Below, one piece after another: positions 38,276-51,148 of a stretch of DNA of 64,000 nt; position 1 is the first letter of the stretch, and each line of letters starts with the position of its first letter. The notes under the pieces were generated by a model. It made no database searches. It saw only the letters and a list, made by a program, of their open reading frames with translations, and was not told the origin of the DNA. Source of the stretch: Trichinella spiralis (taxonomy: Eukaryota > Nematoda > Enoplea > Trichinellida > Trichinellidae); the NCBI GenBank assembly GCA_000181795.3, contig CM012953.1, forward strand, positions 6,550,267 through 6,614,266, written 5' to 3'. The position numbers and the translations under genes were made by a program.

Positions 38276-40875
38276 GGCTAGCTAATGCGGATATTCTTCT
38301 TATACTTCGCCCCAAGAGGACAGAATAAAGAGGAAGGCAGAGTGTGATTTTGGGTGGTCTTGCTTTTCTGCTTTTGTTCTTCAAAATTGCTGAACACCGC
38401 TTGAACAATAACAAAATTTCCAACAGCTCACCTACAGCAGCTATGAGAAAATAAATCGCCCAACCGGCGTCGGTTAGTCATTCAAGATTGCAAAACTGCG
38501 ACACAACTGCTCGCATTATTTTTACCTCATTCTTGACACTATTGCCATTGCATATATTATTTGCACGCACGTATTCAAATGTCCAAATGACCAATCAAAA
38601 TCAGCACCACAATTCCAACGTCAAAGTGGTAGTAAACAATAATCATTTGTCGTCTTTGTTTCAACTTCAGACATCTTCTTTTAACTTATTATGTTCAATC
38701 AATGCTTGCTTTTTTCCCGAATAATAGTAATAATAATGATGATGATGATAAAAACTATATATTATATAATCCTTGTTGTTATTGTTGTTGTGGTTATTTT
38801 TTTGTGTAACTATGCTATCATTGTGCTTATGGAAATTTGTGCAGCGAATAATAAAAGTTAATCAAAGCATTCTCGGTAATCTTCCAGCATTAAGCAAACT
38901 TGGACTGCTTATTATATTTCGAAATATTTTATTTTTATAAAATTGATTTTCATTTGCCGTTGAAAGTTTTGCAACATAAAAATTGCTCATCAAATTCTTT
39001 ATTTTCTATTTTTTACGTAGCAATTACGTAAAAAGATTTGAAGATAAATAAATGCTAAAAGACAAATCAGAGGAAAAGAAAATCAAAAATGAAAAATTAA
39101 TATCTGATCAACTTTCAGAGACAAAAATGAAGCTGAAAAATATTTATTTTCTTGTTTTTGAATAATAATAATAATAAATGAAGCATACAAATTATGAAAT
39201 TTTACGTGCTGTATTATTTAAATTTAATCTCTTCGAAAAAGAACTTTCTTATATTGCTTGTTTTTTGACTGAACAGCTATAACTTTATGTGAATTTGTAA
39301 AAAGCTAAAACTACAAGTAAATAAGTTTTGAAAAAATGAAGGAAAACATTTTTATTGCTTCTTAAATTTGGTAATAAATTATAGTTTTTCAACGTTGCCA
39401 TTTAAAATAAAAAATTATACATTATTCTCTAATCAAAAATTTTATCCTATTCATTATAATTTTGTAACAAATGTATGTATGCAATAAAAATTTTGAATGA
39501 AATGTTCCAATTGAAATGGATTAAAAATGGTAAATGAGTTTTTGAATTGATTAAAAGCAAGGAAGAAGGAAAAGAGAATTAATAATTATAAAATGGTGTT
39601 TACTAGAAACTGATAACAAGTAAACATTTTTAGAAAACAGCACGTTTGAATGATGAATGCAGCGAATCGTATTGCAAATAGCACTTGCATAATAAGCTTT
39701 AATAGCTCTTTAATGAACTGCTGTTTTTCATTGAAGTTTTTGAACAGTTCGTTGAAAAGAAACATAATAATTATTATTATGCATTACATTTGTTTGAAAT
39801 TACAACAAATCTTATAATAATTAAAAAATAACCCTTATTTACATTATGTATTTAATATTATAGAAAAGTGATTTTCATTTTTATATTTTGCTATGTTTAA
39901 ATTTAAATTTATAATGATGCTAATATTTTATCATTATCCAGTGTATTAATTATTGGTAAAATAGCATAGGAAATTAAAATTTTCTTGCAAACCACTATGC
40001 TGTTGTTCATAATTACTAAAATTAAACAGTGTATTTATTAAAAAGTTACTATTGGAATAAATTAAAATTGTATATTCACTAAAATGATATAAATATTCGT
40101 TAAAAACTTTAAAACATTTTTTCAAATTTAATTCATCATAATCACCAAGAGGTGAAGCGAAAAGAAGCAAATTGGTGCAACCAAATGCAAAGTTTTCGCA
40201 AATGATTTTGCAAAATATTTTTCCTATTTGAAAACATATCATTAAACAGTACAATTAAGTAATGCTTTAATTTGGATTCCATGCAAAGAGTTGTTTTGAT
40301 TTTAACAATTCCATTATCACTTGTAAAGCACAATACAAAACGCGTAGGAATATGTTAATTAGTAAATAAAGAAATAAATAATTTTTTTCATGAAATGCTA
40401 ATGTATACGCAGTTAATTTTATTTTCTTTTGATTGATTTACACAATTTTTGATATTTATCTTCATTAATAACTTTGTTAATCAGATACGAAAGTAGTACA
40501 GCAATGAGATGAATATCTATTCTTAATTTCTTTTTCTCTTTGTTTTTTTATTAAAATTAAGTGGAATTTGAAAACAAAGTTTTTGTTTTGAAATTTCACG
40601 TTTAAATTGATCATCAAATAAGTAGACAATGATCAAATTATCGCGACATCTAGAAGCTTGTAATGAATCTGGCTACCTGTTTATTGTTCAAATTTATTTT
40701 CACCAAATTGAATGGAATTTGCTTCTTTTTTTTCTAAGATTAATAAATCCATCCAAACGTACAGTTGTTTTCTATAAATCAAAATTTTTCAAGACATTCC
40801 AAATGTCAAGTGATTGGAAAAAAATGAACATTTCGAAAATGCATTCGATTGCAAATGAATATTATTTGTTTTTTT
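38276..40875. other. AT-rich intergenic
   Basis: 2.6 kb. (AAT)n/(GAT)n short repeats at about 38725-38750 and 39165-39180. Several short frames in the AT-rich part are compositional noise. Nothing recognised. Confidence 0.45.
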
Positions 40876-41289
40876 TTATTTAAATTTTTTCAGAATTAGA
40901 AAAAGAAATAAAAGTTGTATGAAAAGTGAAAGAATGTTTTCCAACACCCCCTGCATAGACAGAACTGGTAAATTTGATTCGGATGAATGAATTTCGATTT
41001 CAAATTGAAGCCGCAAATTAATTGGAGCAGCGTTTTTGGTCATTTTCCAATAAGCATCGGTTTTCGAGACGGGAACGTTGGGAAAGTTCGATTTCAGTTG
41101 GACGAACGATTCAGCTGGGAAACGTCGATCCCAATTAAGAGCCCGAATCTTGCCCGACGCAGAAGCGCAGAACAAGCCAAACACACAGGCGGACCACAAC
41201 AACCCAAAATTCGGACCAACAACGTTGGGACGACGATTGAACAGAAAATTCACACTCAATTTTGCAAATATTAGAAGAAATTTATTCTG
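40876..41289 (-). CDS. Possible terminal exon of a membrane protein
   Basis: A minus-strand frame of about 137 codons preceded by a plausible acceptor (CTTGCAG) and without an own ATG at its edge. It has a hydrophobic stretch (FGLLWSACVFGLFCASA), a polar, beta-rich middle with DRRFPAESFVQLKSNFP, and a C-terminal helix LSLFIQLLFLFLILKKFK. GC content over 40980-41240 is above the surroundings, which argues for coding, but plus-strand frames are open here too. The last 50 residues remind me faintly of the TMEM231 C-terminus; I would not name it on that. The rest of the gene was not found. Confidence 0.35.
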   Translation of the reverse strand, partial: QNKFLLIFAKLSVNFLFNRRPNVVGPNFGLLWSACVFGLFCASASGKIRALNWDRRFPAESFVQLKSNFPNVPVSKTDAYWKMTKNAAPINLRLQFEIEIHSSESNLPVLSMQGVLENILSLFIQLLFLFLILKKFK

Positions 41290-41404
41290 CAAGCTCGTTT
41301 GTCTATTGCAATTTCATATTCATAAATTCACTGTACATACATATTAATATTATCATACACACACATACATATATACATATTGTTGTTTTTCTTCACATGA
41401 AATC

Positions 41405-43942
41405 ATGGCTAGTGAAAAAAACATTCCTACTGAAATGCCTACCAAAGCCAATGGAACTGAAGGTGTAAAACAAATTCCTGATAATGAACAATCATCGTCG
41501 GTTGATCAAGAAGATCAAAGGTAAGAAAAGATTTGTCCTTTCATATTCATTGATAAAATTTCAAAGTGGTTTGCTAATTGAAATTATCCAAAATAGTATT
41601 CCATATTCAATGGGATAACGATAAAGATGTGCAAAGTTGATAAACAGTGTCTGTAGAAGATGACAAATTCTTCCAGAGCTTTGGGAACAAATTCAATTAG
41701 ACACTTATCAACTTTTATGAGCAGTCAGATTTATGAAATTGCCGTTCAGACGGCCAACTTTTGTCTATTATTCATTTAATCGAATAAATAACCGCTTCGC
41801 TGAGTGGATTTTCAGATTAAGATGAAAATTTTCTTCCTGATCATTGTTGAGAAAGATTAATTTGAACACAGATATTGATATTTGATAAAATGTGTCAACA
41901 GATGCAATTAATGCCATAACGCAATTATTACATCTTGTTCTCTTTCTCATTTATCTAGTGAATAATATGAAAGACCTATTATTTTTGTAGAACAATTTCC
42001 ATTGCTTCTAAGCATACTTGACATTAAAGCCGATTTTTCCACTGAATTCCAAACAAAATATTAAAATAGAATACCTTTATAAATAAATGCATTTCTAGAA
42101 TATAATAAATAAATAAATTACAATTTTTTTCAAAATTTATTAATATTGCAAACTGAAAATTGTCAAATATTTTTCACATTTTTTTTGAAAAATACTTAAA
42201 TTTTATATATTCATCTTCAATTGGAGTCAATTAGAAATTTTTCTAATTGAAATATAAAAATAATCACAGCAATTATTCATAAAATGCTACACTTATTCTT
42301 GCTCTTTTGCATTGCGAAGAAAAAAAATACGTTTTCTCTTATACAACAAATATGCATTTTCATTTTTGAAACACATAAATCAATAAATTCAATCTAACAA
42401 TTTTGAAACATAAATGCCCTAATGAAAACGTTCAATTGAAAAAATGTCTAAAATTAGACTTCACATGATGAGAAATAAATATAAGATGATCACTTCGTAA
42501 TTTGGAAAACACAATATGAAGTTAAATTCCAGTTTATAAATTTTTAATATTTTTTTCAAAAAAAATTATCAGTTAATTAATAATGAAGATATCGATTTTT
42601 ATTTTTTAAATGTCTGCTGAGTGAGATTGAAAATTGACAAATCAGTTTATTTTTTTTATTTAAAGTTCTTCCATTACGTAAAGTTGGGTTTGTATTTTCA
42701 CATTTTGTACGCGGTGATTGTCACTGTCAAATTTTCACATGAAATCATAAAACCCGTTGCAATTTATTCATTTTCAATATGCCACACCTAAACTTTAAAA
42801 TGACCTTGAAGAACTGTGAAATTTTTCAAAAATTATAATGTTCATCGAACGGGTTTCCAGTTTAATAAAATATTAAAATATTTTTAATAGGAACCCAAAT
42901 GCATGTCATTTTTATCAGCAGACTAGAGACTTGTTTACGAATCAATTTTAACAAGTAAAATATTCAAGAAATTCAAATATATATATTTATATGTACTTGA
43001 AATGATTAAAAGTAATAAGAATAAACACATTCGGGTAGAATGTAGGAAAATTTTCTTCTCTCATAGAGATTTCTTATTTTCCATACGAATGCATACATGA
43101 GATGAAAAATAATTAAAACCTTTTTTCTCAATATTATCAATTATTTAATAATCTGTACAATAAAGAAGAAATTTTTAAAGTGGATTAGTGAGTGAGTAAG
43201 AAGAGATGAAAGAAAAATGAAATTCTTTTTCCCATAAGGTATATTGGATTAGAATTGGAATTGATTTGAAAAAATTTTTCTTTGGTGATTGAAAATTGAT
43301 CAATAATAGAATGCATAAGTGAAACTGTCAAAAATTTTTTAAAAAGGCCATCTGATTGCCACGCTGAAGCAAACCGCTTCACGTCTTCATCAAACACTTC
43401 AGCATGAGCTAATTTTCAAGCTGCTCACCGTAAATGGAAACACGTTTGTGGAAAATTCTTTTCTCATTTTTTGAACACTTTTGAATGGAGAAATCAATTG
43501 CAATATTGGGGGAAAATTTTTGATTTTTCTTCTTCTACTAATTCATAATATCGAATTAATAAAATTCCGCTGATTTCAATCTCTTTCACTTTTAGCATCT
43601 TTGTTTAAAGCTATCCAACAATGAACATTACAATCGATAAGAACACGAAAAACAATCCTATTTTAACAATACTCTTCCTTCAGCAATGATATATAAAATC
43701 ATATAAACTGAATTAAAATAGAATTAAACAAAAAAAATAGTGTTTTATTTTCTAGTAAACTTATTCTTGCCAGAGTATGAAATATATTAATTGAAATTAT
43801 TACTCTGTGTAGAGAACATGCGCAGATGTGGACAGCGGATATACCTGCCGCTGAGCATCTACAACCAACTCTCCTACCACCACTTGTATCACCGAAAGAA
43901 GTGAAATCATTTCAACCGCAAATCATTTCACCAGCATCATGA
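41405..43942 (+). CDS. Small two-exon gene, 81 aa, unrecognised
   Basis: Exons 41405-41520 and 43813-43942, with the intron AG/GTAAGA ... GTGTAG/A keeping frame. The protein starts MASEKNIPTEMPTKANG, is acidic and disordered in exon 1 and proline-rich in exon 2 (HLQPTLLPPLVSPKEVKSF). No domain or membrane segment. The 2.3-kb intron could hide other exons. The start is about 115 bp from the divergent membrane ORF at 40876-41289, so 41290-41404 may be a shared promoter. Evidence is the clean ATG, donor, acceptor and stop in one frame. Confidence 0.5.
41521..43812. other. Long intron of the small 41.4-kb gene
   Basis: AT-rich. One block at about 43320-43410 is less AT-rich and has a minus-strand frame (FDEDVKRFASAWQSDGLF) with an acceptor-like AG before it; I cannot tie it to any gene. 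Confidence 0.4.
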
Positions 43943-44303
43943 AAAAATTTGACTTCATGTCTTTCAAGTGATGTCAGTTGGAAATAATTTCCTTTTTTCG
44001 TTATCATAATAAAATATTTTCTCAACATTAAAATCATATTCAAAATGTTTAAATTGCCAAAATTGCTTCTCATTTTCTAAGTTTTCATTAAATCAATTGT
44101 CAACAAACTGTATGATTTTATAAAATAATTTTCGAAGAGTCGTTTTGTTTTCTTGCAAATTAATATTCCAAATAATTATAAAGATAACTTCAGTTCAAAT
44201 ATTATAACTATTCACTCAAGTATATATTTTATTAATAAAGTGGAATGAATGATGATTTAAAAAAAACATAAAATAAAAAAAATGTACTTGAATTTCAATA
44301 TAT

Positions 44304-47046
44304 TTAAACTGTATCAGTTAATTTTGAGCAAAGATTCTCTTCGAGCACATCCTTCTTATGAGATCGCTGGTCACCTTCGACTTCTTTGGTCAAATAGTTT
44401 AAAACAAACAGCTTCAGTGAAGCAGACCCGCTGCTAGATATGCGAGCGACCAATTTCACGGCTAGCCTGTAGTAAAATTACGCAACTGACGTCAATAAAG
44501 TTTCACAGTGACCAACTGGCATGCTAACCTCAATATCCAAGTTAATCGGAAAGGAAGCTGCAGCAGCGTCAACGAAACACAGACGACAGCAAAAGTGAAC
44601 ATCAAATTATACATCAGCACAAAGTAAATGTTGCCCAGCCAATTCAACTGACTGTAGTTGCCCAAAAGGTCGAAATTTGTGAGTCCTAAAAATATCTGTT
44701 TACTGATTAAAAAAAGTAAAAGAATAAAAAATATAACTAAAAACTCTACAAATACCTAAAACTCTGGCTAAAACTGGCAAAGCAGAACTCAATACCAACG
44801 TTGAAGTGCAATTAAAAATCAAACGTGTCATCGATGTACCGTTTCGTATTGGCTTTAATCGACAAAAAACCGGCAAACTATAAAAGCCAATAAGCGAAGC
44901 CAACATTAAATATCTAAAAAAAGAAAACAGGTAGAGTTAGAATATGCAAATGTTCCGCATTGATTGAGAACATTTTTTACAATGTGATTATGATTTCAAT
45001 GAAAGCACCATAAAAACCCAAGAATGAAAGAGAACTACTTCCGAGTTCAAAATCCTAAAAGCAAAAAAGCAAATGCATAAAAATGTCAACGGCACATTTC
45101 ATCCAATTGCGGTTGTACTTCAATCGCAATGGGCAGTCTTCGAAAACCGACAGTAATTTGAAAAACATTCCACATGACGCTTAATACAGACAATGCCTGA
45201 AAAAAAAACCTTTTAAATAATACTATCACATAATTTTTATTTTATCATATTAATCAATACCGTTATTGCAAGAATAACAACAAACAAAGCTGGATATATA
45301 ACAACACTCAACCAACTGATGGAGTGTAGCTCTTTTTGGAAAAGTTTTCTTTGGGCATACAAGTTTGCTAAATTTCTCAAACAAGAAAGCCAAATAACAT
45401 TCATTTCTTCTTCAACAAAAGGAGTATGTTTCAAAGTGCTGACAGCAGCTACAAAATTGAATACAATGAAAAAACATTTTAAATCTTTACTTATCAAAAA
45501 AATAAGAAAATAAAATACTTTTCGCTTTCTTAACCAAATGCATTTCTTCTGCGGATAAAAGTTGCAAGTCATTAATTATTTTGTTTCGAATCTAATAAGT
45601 TAATCAGCAGAAATAAAACTTATGCGCAATTTATTTTATATACAATAACACTGAATACACAAATAAATAAATAGTAAAAGAGTTTACGATTACCCTTGCT
45701 TCTGGAATGAGTACATTGAAAACTGCAAAGATTCGACCAAAACCCAACGGTGTGCAAGCTGAAAATATTTATGACTGAAAAATCTCGCATTTCAATAATT
45801 TAACCCTACCTAGAGATAATCCAACTCCAAACATTGATATGTACGAGTATATTACAGGAAGTTTCGTGAATGCTGTTATAAGGAATGACCACATATTGAA
45901 ACAAGCTACAATAAAACAAAAATGAACATAAATGACGAAATAATTGACACAATTTGTAAGTACAAAATAATACAGACAGAAAAAAATTATTACATTAAAA
46001 GAAATTCCAATGATATAAAGTTTTAAAATCATTTCAGACTAATATTTTATACTCACTTTCAAATGTATACGGATAACAGTTTTCTTTTTCCAAAAAAATT
46101 ATTACTATTTGAACCAGCAAAACGGATAGTATCACGAGAAAGAAAGAGTTCACAGTCGTCTCCAGTACTCTATTCCAAATGCTGTACGTAAAACGGAAAC
46201 TGACAAATCCATGTGATTCAATTAAAAAATATGCAAACGGTAGCAAAATAAAAATGCAAAGATTGCTGCAGGCAAACACGGAATTCCATAAGCCTACAAG
46301 ATTTTGTTTCAAATTTTCCAATAAGTTTGTTAAAAAACACACTTTTCAACAGAGATGAGCTCAACCATTGAATGTAATAATTTTTCGAATACAAAAGCAA
46401 AATTTCGTTACTGAAAATGGAAAATGGAACCAATAAAATTGCAGATAAAGATACAGCAGTCGAGAAAATGCAAATCCAGAACCTAAATATCAAACAAAAA
46501 TAACAATTTAATTCAACAAAATAAATACAAACAAGCAAAATAGAAAATACAATCAGACAAACTTACGAAATGCGAAACACGATGGCGTCACTGTCTTCAC
46601 CTTAACATTAAATAGCATGAAGAAGAACAGAGAAAAAATATAATTTCAAAACAAATACCTGTGAACAATTCATCTTTCTCTGGATCAAGTCGAAATTTTC
46701 CTACCAAAATATATGAACATGCGTACAAAACGATAAACAATAAAGTGGCAACCTAAGGCAAAAAACTGTTTACAATTTAATCACAAATAACATCATTCAA
46801 AATTTTCAAGCCAGTACTTTAATTTATATTCATTTTACAGCATCATTTCACAATAATTTTGTGGTTAAATTGGAAACAAGTCAAACAGTATGTAATGTCT
46901 ATCAAAAATAATTTCACAGCTTGCAGGAGAATAAATGAGTCGCGATGAAGTTCCGTAAAGGTTGTAAAATGCTCGTCAACACTTAAATCACTTAATCCAC
47001 TCGAACGCAAAATTTTCAAACACATTTTGCATATCTTACTGCACAT
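44304..47046 (-). CDS. LMBR1: LMBR1/LIMR-family multipass membrane receptor
   Basis: About nine-helix plasma-membrane protein family (limb region 1 protein, lipocalin-interacting receptor). Around ten exons. Family matches in order: HRDSFILLQA with VATLLFIVLYACSYILV (helix 1), EDSDAIVFRIS, ILLVPFSIFSNEILLLY then KNYYIQWLSSSLL, GLWNSVFACSNLCIFILLPFAYFLIES, VLETTVNSFFL, VIYSYISMFGVGLSLG, a coiled-coil loop, IGFYSLPVFCRLKPI, LIFNCTSTLVLSSALPVLARVLGI, then NFDLLGNYSQLNWLGN. Start ATG at 47046; the last exon codes a basic tail ending SKLTDTV. LMBR1 and LMBR1L are vertebrate duplicates, so this is probably the single invertebrate orthologue of both. The exact exon borders in the middle were not all fixed. 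Confidence 0.88.
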
Positions 47047-48189
47047 CTAACGTCACACATATAAATGCTCTTCTTGATTCATCAAAAAAAACAAATCTAT
47101 TATCTACATTTAATTTTCTATACTTTATTGCTTTCAATTAATCAAAATATTACTTATTTACTTAATTTTACCTTATATTAAACATTTTAGATTTTAAACA
47201 ATAGTACACAAAATATTTTCTTACAACATTTTCTCGTATAGAACTTTCAAATTCTGCTTCAGAAGTTGCTATTCCCAGAGACATAAACGTGCAAAATCAT
47301 CCTACCAGCAATTATTAACAAGATTCACATGGTATCACCAAACGCTGATAAATATTACAGAATGAATAATTGAAAAGTAGGTGCAACATAATAATAATAT
47401 TCAAAATATTTTTAATATCAAAAAATTACTTTTATATTTATGAAAATTGTTATTAATTCTATAATTACAGAATTATCAATAATTAATAATTATTTGCTTT
47501 TGGTAAAATTGATTTGGTCTAATTCGGACCAAATTTCCACCGCGTCTTCTTACTGGTCGTTTGGACCCTTGCGCCTTTGTTTTATATATTTTCTTTGCCT
47601 AATTGCTCATTGATTCAAACCTTTCACTTTTGATTAGCTGCAACATTTTTTCATTTCATTGGTCCACATATTTTCATGTAGGATTACGTAACTTTAACAA
47701 TAGTGACGTAACGTTAGTAGTGAAAATTTTTATTATTCAAAAATTTCATTGATCTTGTTTTTATCACATTTTATGAAGTTTTATCGTTCATTAAAATTTT
47801 GTTTTTTCAACACATTATTTGTGGTGATGTTTATACTTTTTAGTGATCAGCATTATCAAAAAACAATTTTTATCATTATTCTATATTTCATTGCATCACA
47901 AGGAAGTTATATCAAATTTGATAGTAATAACTCAACGAAAACAACGCAAACTTTAAGTAAAGAACAGCCAACAACAACAATAATAAACACCAGTGGACGA
48001 TATGAACAAAGTGGAAACAATGAAAACGGAAAAAACTAAATAATACAATACAATACAATACAGTACAACAGAATACAAATATAAACAAATAATACAAACT
48101 ACTACTTGGAAGGCCGCATTAAATCACCAAGTTGTGCACATTAAAGATTGAAGGAACTAACTGCTCCATCGTAGGTCAGTGAACCTTTG
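47047..48189. other. Intergenic upstream of LMBR1
   Basis: AT-rich. A plus-strand frame from ATG 47773 to 48039 (88 aa: two hydrophobic stretches, then a Thr/Ser/Asn-rich tail) is possible but unsupported. An (AATAC)n repeat lies at about 48042-48066. Confidence 0.4.
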
Positions 48190-48720
48190 TTGTTTTCACC
48201 CTTACATTGTGTAACTGATTCTTGCTTTTCAGCACAAGGTCTTCAGTCACCAACGATAGCGTTTCCCGACAGCAGTTGCTGAATCAGGGTGTATATAACA
48301 TCTTGTTCTTCTATCAAGAGCTGGAGCAGTTCATAAAACCCGGCATGGCTTTTACCCGTTTTTTGTCGAGCCGATTATGCCAAACTTCCAAGTAGTTATT
48401 GGTTCTAATATTTACATTATGTGCATTCTGAAGTTGCAGTCTCTCAACAGTAATCTACTCCTGCCAAAAATATTGAAATAAAACTGATAAATTACCCGTA
48501 GTGCCTGCTTCGAGCAGGCTAAAACCCGTATCAACTTGAGGTACAGGGAGGAAAGCAATGGCTAGAAACATTTTTATTTTCATTTTTTCTTCTTCAATTT
48601 GACATCGTATTTTCAAGCCCAGCTCACCGACTTTCCTATATATCGCTTGTCAGAAGTGGAAATAGCAGTCCAGAGCAGTTGTTTCCGCTTGTCAGATAAA
48701 ATACATGCTTGTTCGTAATT
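48190..48720 (-). pseudogene. MULE-type transposase relic
   Basis: On the minus strand a decayed C-terminal part of a MULE/FLYWCH-associated transposase is readable in pieces. 48680-48607 gives CYFHF, an in-frame stop, then QAIYRKVGELGLKIRC, the CxxH-type motif of the family (FH-CQAI-RK). 48610-48490 gives FLAIAFLPVPQVDTGFSLLE. 48440-48310 gives RTNNYLEVWHNRLDKK and PGFYELLQLLIEEQDVIYTL, the RTNN-EGWHNRL signature. Frames are broken by a stop and small indels between the blocks. No terminal inverted repeats were found. Old, inactive fragment. Confidence 0.8.
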
Positions 48721-49737
48721 CTGAGAGTTTTATGCGTATGGCGCATACGCCTTTGTCAGAAATTGTTCACATTTCTCGTCACATTGGTTGAATTGGTAAA
48801 AGTGATTTTAATACACTGTGAAATGATAAATTTTCCACAGCTGAAGTTGTTCACCTAAAACTAAGAGTGGAAACTACTGAATCTTTGCATCTGAATGCTT
48901 TACTGATTTTATTACGACTGTCCCTTTAAAATCTTCTCATTGAAAGAATTTTAATTTTTACAAAAATTCCTTTTCACTCTTGACCAGAGTTACTGCATTT
49001 ATTTCTGTTTATGAAAATTGTTTACAAAGCTACATAAAACAATAAACTATTTAAATTGTCTGATTTTTCATTTTTGTATCAGATGAACCAAATTTAATAT
49101 CTTATTTATTAATGCAAACAATTAAGCACTTTCTGATGCTTTTCTAACACTAGTGATGATTACGAATTATTTTAACAAAGTTCTATACATCCCACATCAT
49201 AGTTGCGTTCTGATTTTCGAACCATCAATAGTGCCATTAATTCATTCCAATGTAAGCATGTACTTTTAGCAGATAAACTGAAAATTCATCGTAATATGAA
49301 AAATTCACTGTATACGATTATACTATAATTAATGATAATCAAGAAGAAAAAGCAAATGGCTATAATATTCATTTTATTTTCACTGTAGTTGGTACTAGAA
49401 AATTAAAAATTAATAGTGAAAACACAATTTAAGATGTTTAGAAAGTGAAATTTAAGCCTATTGTATAATTATTTCAAAATAATTTGCTTTTTAAAGTAAA
49501 ATGATGCATTTAGTTTATAATAATAGAGATGAAAAGTATACTTGCGTATCTTTAATAATTACATTACAAATTTAAATTAAAATATTCATTTAAATGGTTT
49601 ATTTTTCTTAGTAATTATTGTAGGCAGGTATATGGGATACTGTAATCGGCACGAATTCTGACGTGTACTTTTTGATGATGGCAGACAGTTTCACCTTCTA
49701 GTTTTATATTTCTACTTTATTGCTTTAACATCGGATC
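48721..49737. other. Intergenic upstream of SLC35B1
   Basis: 1 kb of AT-rich sequence with no recognised element; the SLC35B1 promoter should be in its last few hundred bases. Confidence 0.45.
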
Positions 49738-51148
49738 ATGCATTCATCTCAAATGTTTAAGCTGATTGTTTGTATTCTTGGTATTTTTGTCTGCTATTTT
49801 TATTATGGGATAATCCAAGAGAAAATGTAACTAATATTGCAATATCGTTTTTTTATTGTAAATTTCATTTTTAGTACAAGAAGTAAATATGGTCCGGAAA
49901 AAACTCCATTTACTTTTGCCCTTTCGCTTGTGTGTATTCAATGTATAGTAAATGCGATGTTTGTAAAAATTTGTAAGTTACTGATTGCATTTTGATTGTA
50001 ATTCTTGAAATTTATATTGTGATATTTTGAATAAATTAACAATGTGTTATGTAATGATGTTTAACAAATGAATTTACCGTTAGTAACAGCGTTTACTGGC
50101 AAGGTAAATGACAATACGCCGACTTGCTTTTATGGAACTTGTGCTTTTACATATTTGGCAGCAATGTTATCTAGCAACAAAGCTTTGTTATACGTTCCCT
50201 ATCCTACACAGGTGAGAGTTTTACATATTTATTGTTGGTTAAAAATTGTTTCTTTAGGTGATAGGAAAGTCTTGCAAACCAATACCAGTTATGATACTCG
50301 GCGTATTAGTTGCCAAAAAGCGATATCCACTGAGGAAGTATTTGTTTATTTTGTTGATCATACTTGGCGTTGCACTGTTTATGTACAATGATAAGTCGAA
50401 GTCAACTTTGTCTACCAACTACGGCTTTGGCTGGGGTGAAATTTTATTGGTAAATTAATTTAATGAGAAAATCAGATTTTTTTCTGTACATTATGAATGA
50501 AAGAAAACTTTCTTTTGACTGCACTCTTCGAAGTTTTCTTTAATTCATTTTACTGAATTCGATTTCTTTCAGTTATTTTCTTTGACAATGGATGGTCTCA
50601 CAGGCGGAATTCAGGATAAAGTTCGAGCGCGATACTTATGCAATTCGAATTCTATGATGTATCAGATGAATTTATGGTCAATTCTATTTTCATCCATAGG
50701 TATGAAGATTAAAATTCAATATAAAACATAAACAGTTAATTGATTTTGCTTTTCAGGTTTATGGTTGACCGGGGAAATGTTCACATTTCCCAATTTTGTT
50801 AAGAAATATCCTGAAATTTTGTTCAATCTTGTTTCTTTCTCAATTGCAAGTGCACTTGGACAGGTTTGAAATTATTTTTGATCTGACCGTTTTTATTTGC
50901 ATTGATTTGCACTTTATATTTAGTATTTCATATTCATGACCGTTGCGGAATTTGGCCCATTGACGTGTTCAATAGCCACAACTACTCGAAAATTTTTCAC
51001 CGTACTTGCATCTGTGATATTTTTTCAAAATCCGTTAACACTTCGTCAGTGGATTGGTACAGTTCTTGTGTTCTTGGGTTTATCTCTTGATAGCTTTTAT
51101 GGAAAAATACCACTGAAGAAAGAAAAAGCTTGTTCTGAAACGAAATAA
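49738..51148 (+). CDS. SLC35B1: Nucleotide(-sugar) transporter SLC35B1
   Basis: ER multipass transporter, described as a UDP-galactose transporter relative and as the ATP/ADP exchanger AXER. Seven exons: 49738-49826, 49875-49972, 50084-50211, 50258-50449, 50573-50699, 50757-50863, 50924-51148, total 321 aa (human 322). Family motifs: [44 protein letters not shown] (the YPTQ[11 protein letters not shown] signature), [72 protein letters not shown]. The tail has lysines ([14 protein letters not shown]) but no clean terminal KKxx retention signal. Ten hydrophobic segments are expected and the exons supply them. Confidence 0.95.

Noticed and set aside
38488-38724. 78-codon plus-strand frame upstream of the small anchored protein
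   Set aside because: No ATG at its start, low-complexity Asn/Gln/His content, and it overlaps the likely promoter/5' UTR of the minus-strand gene.
47773-48039. 88-codon plus-strand frame with hydrophobic start and Thr-rich tail
   Set aside because: No family, AT-driven composition, no splice or promoter support; kept only as a remark in the intergenic entry.
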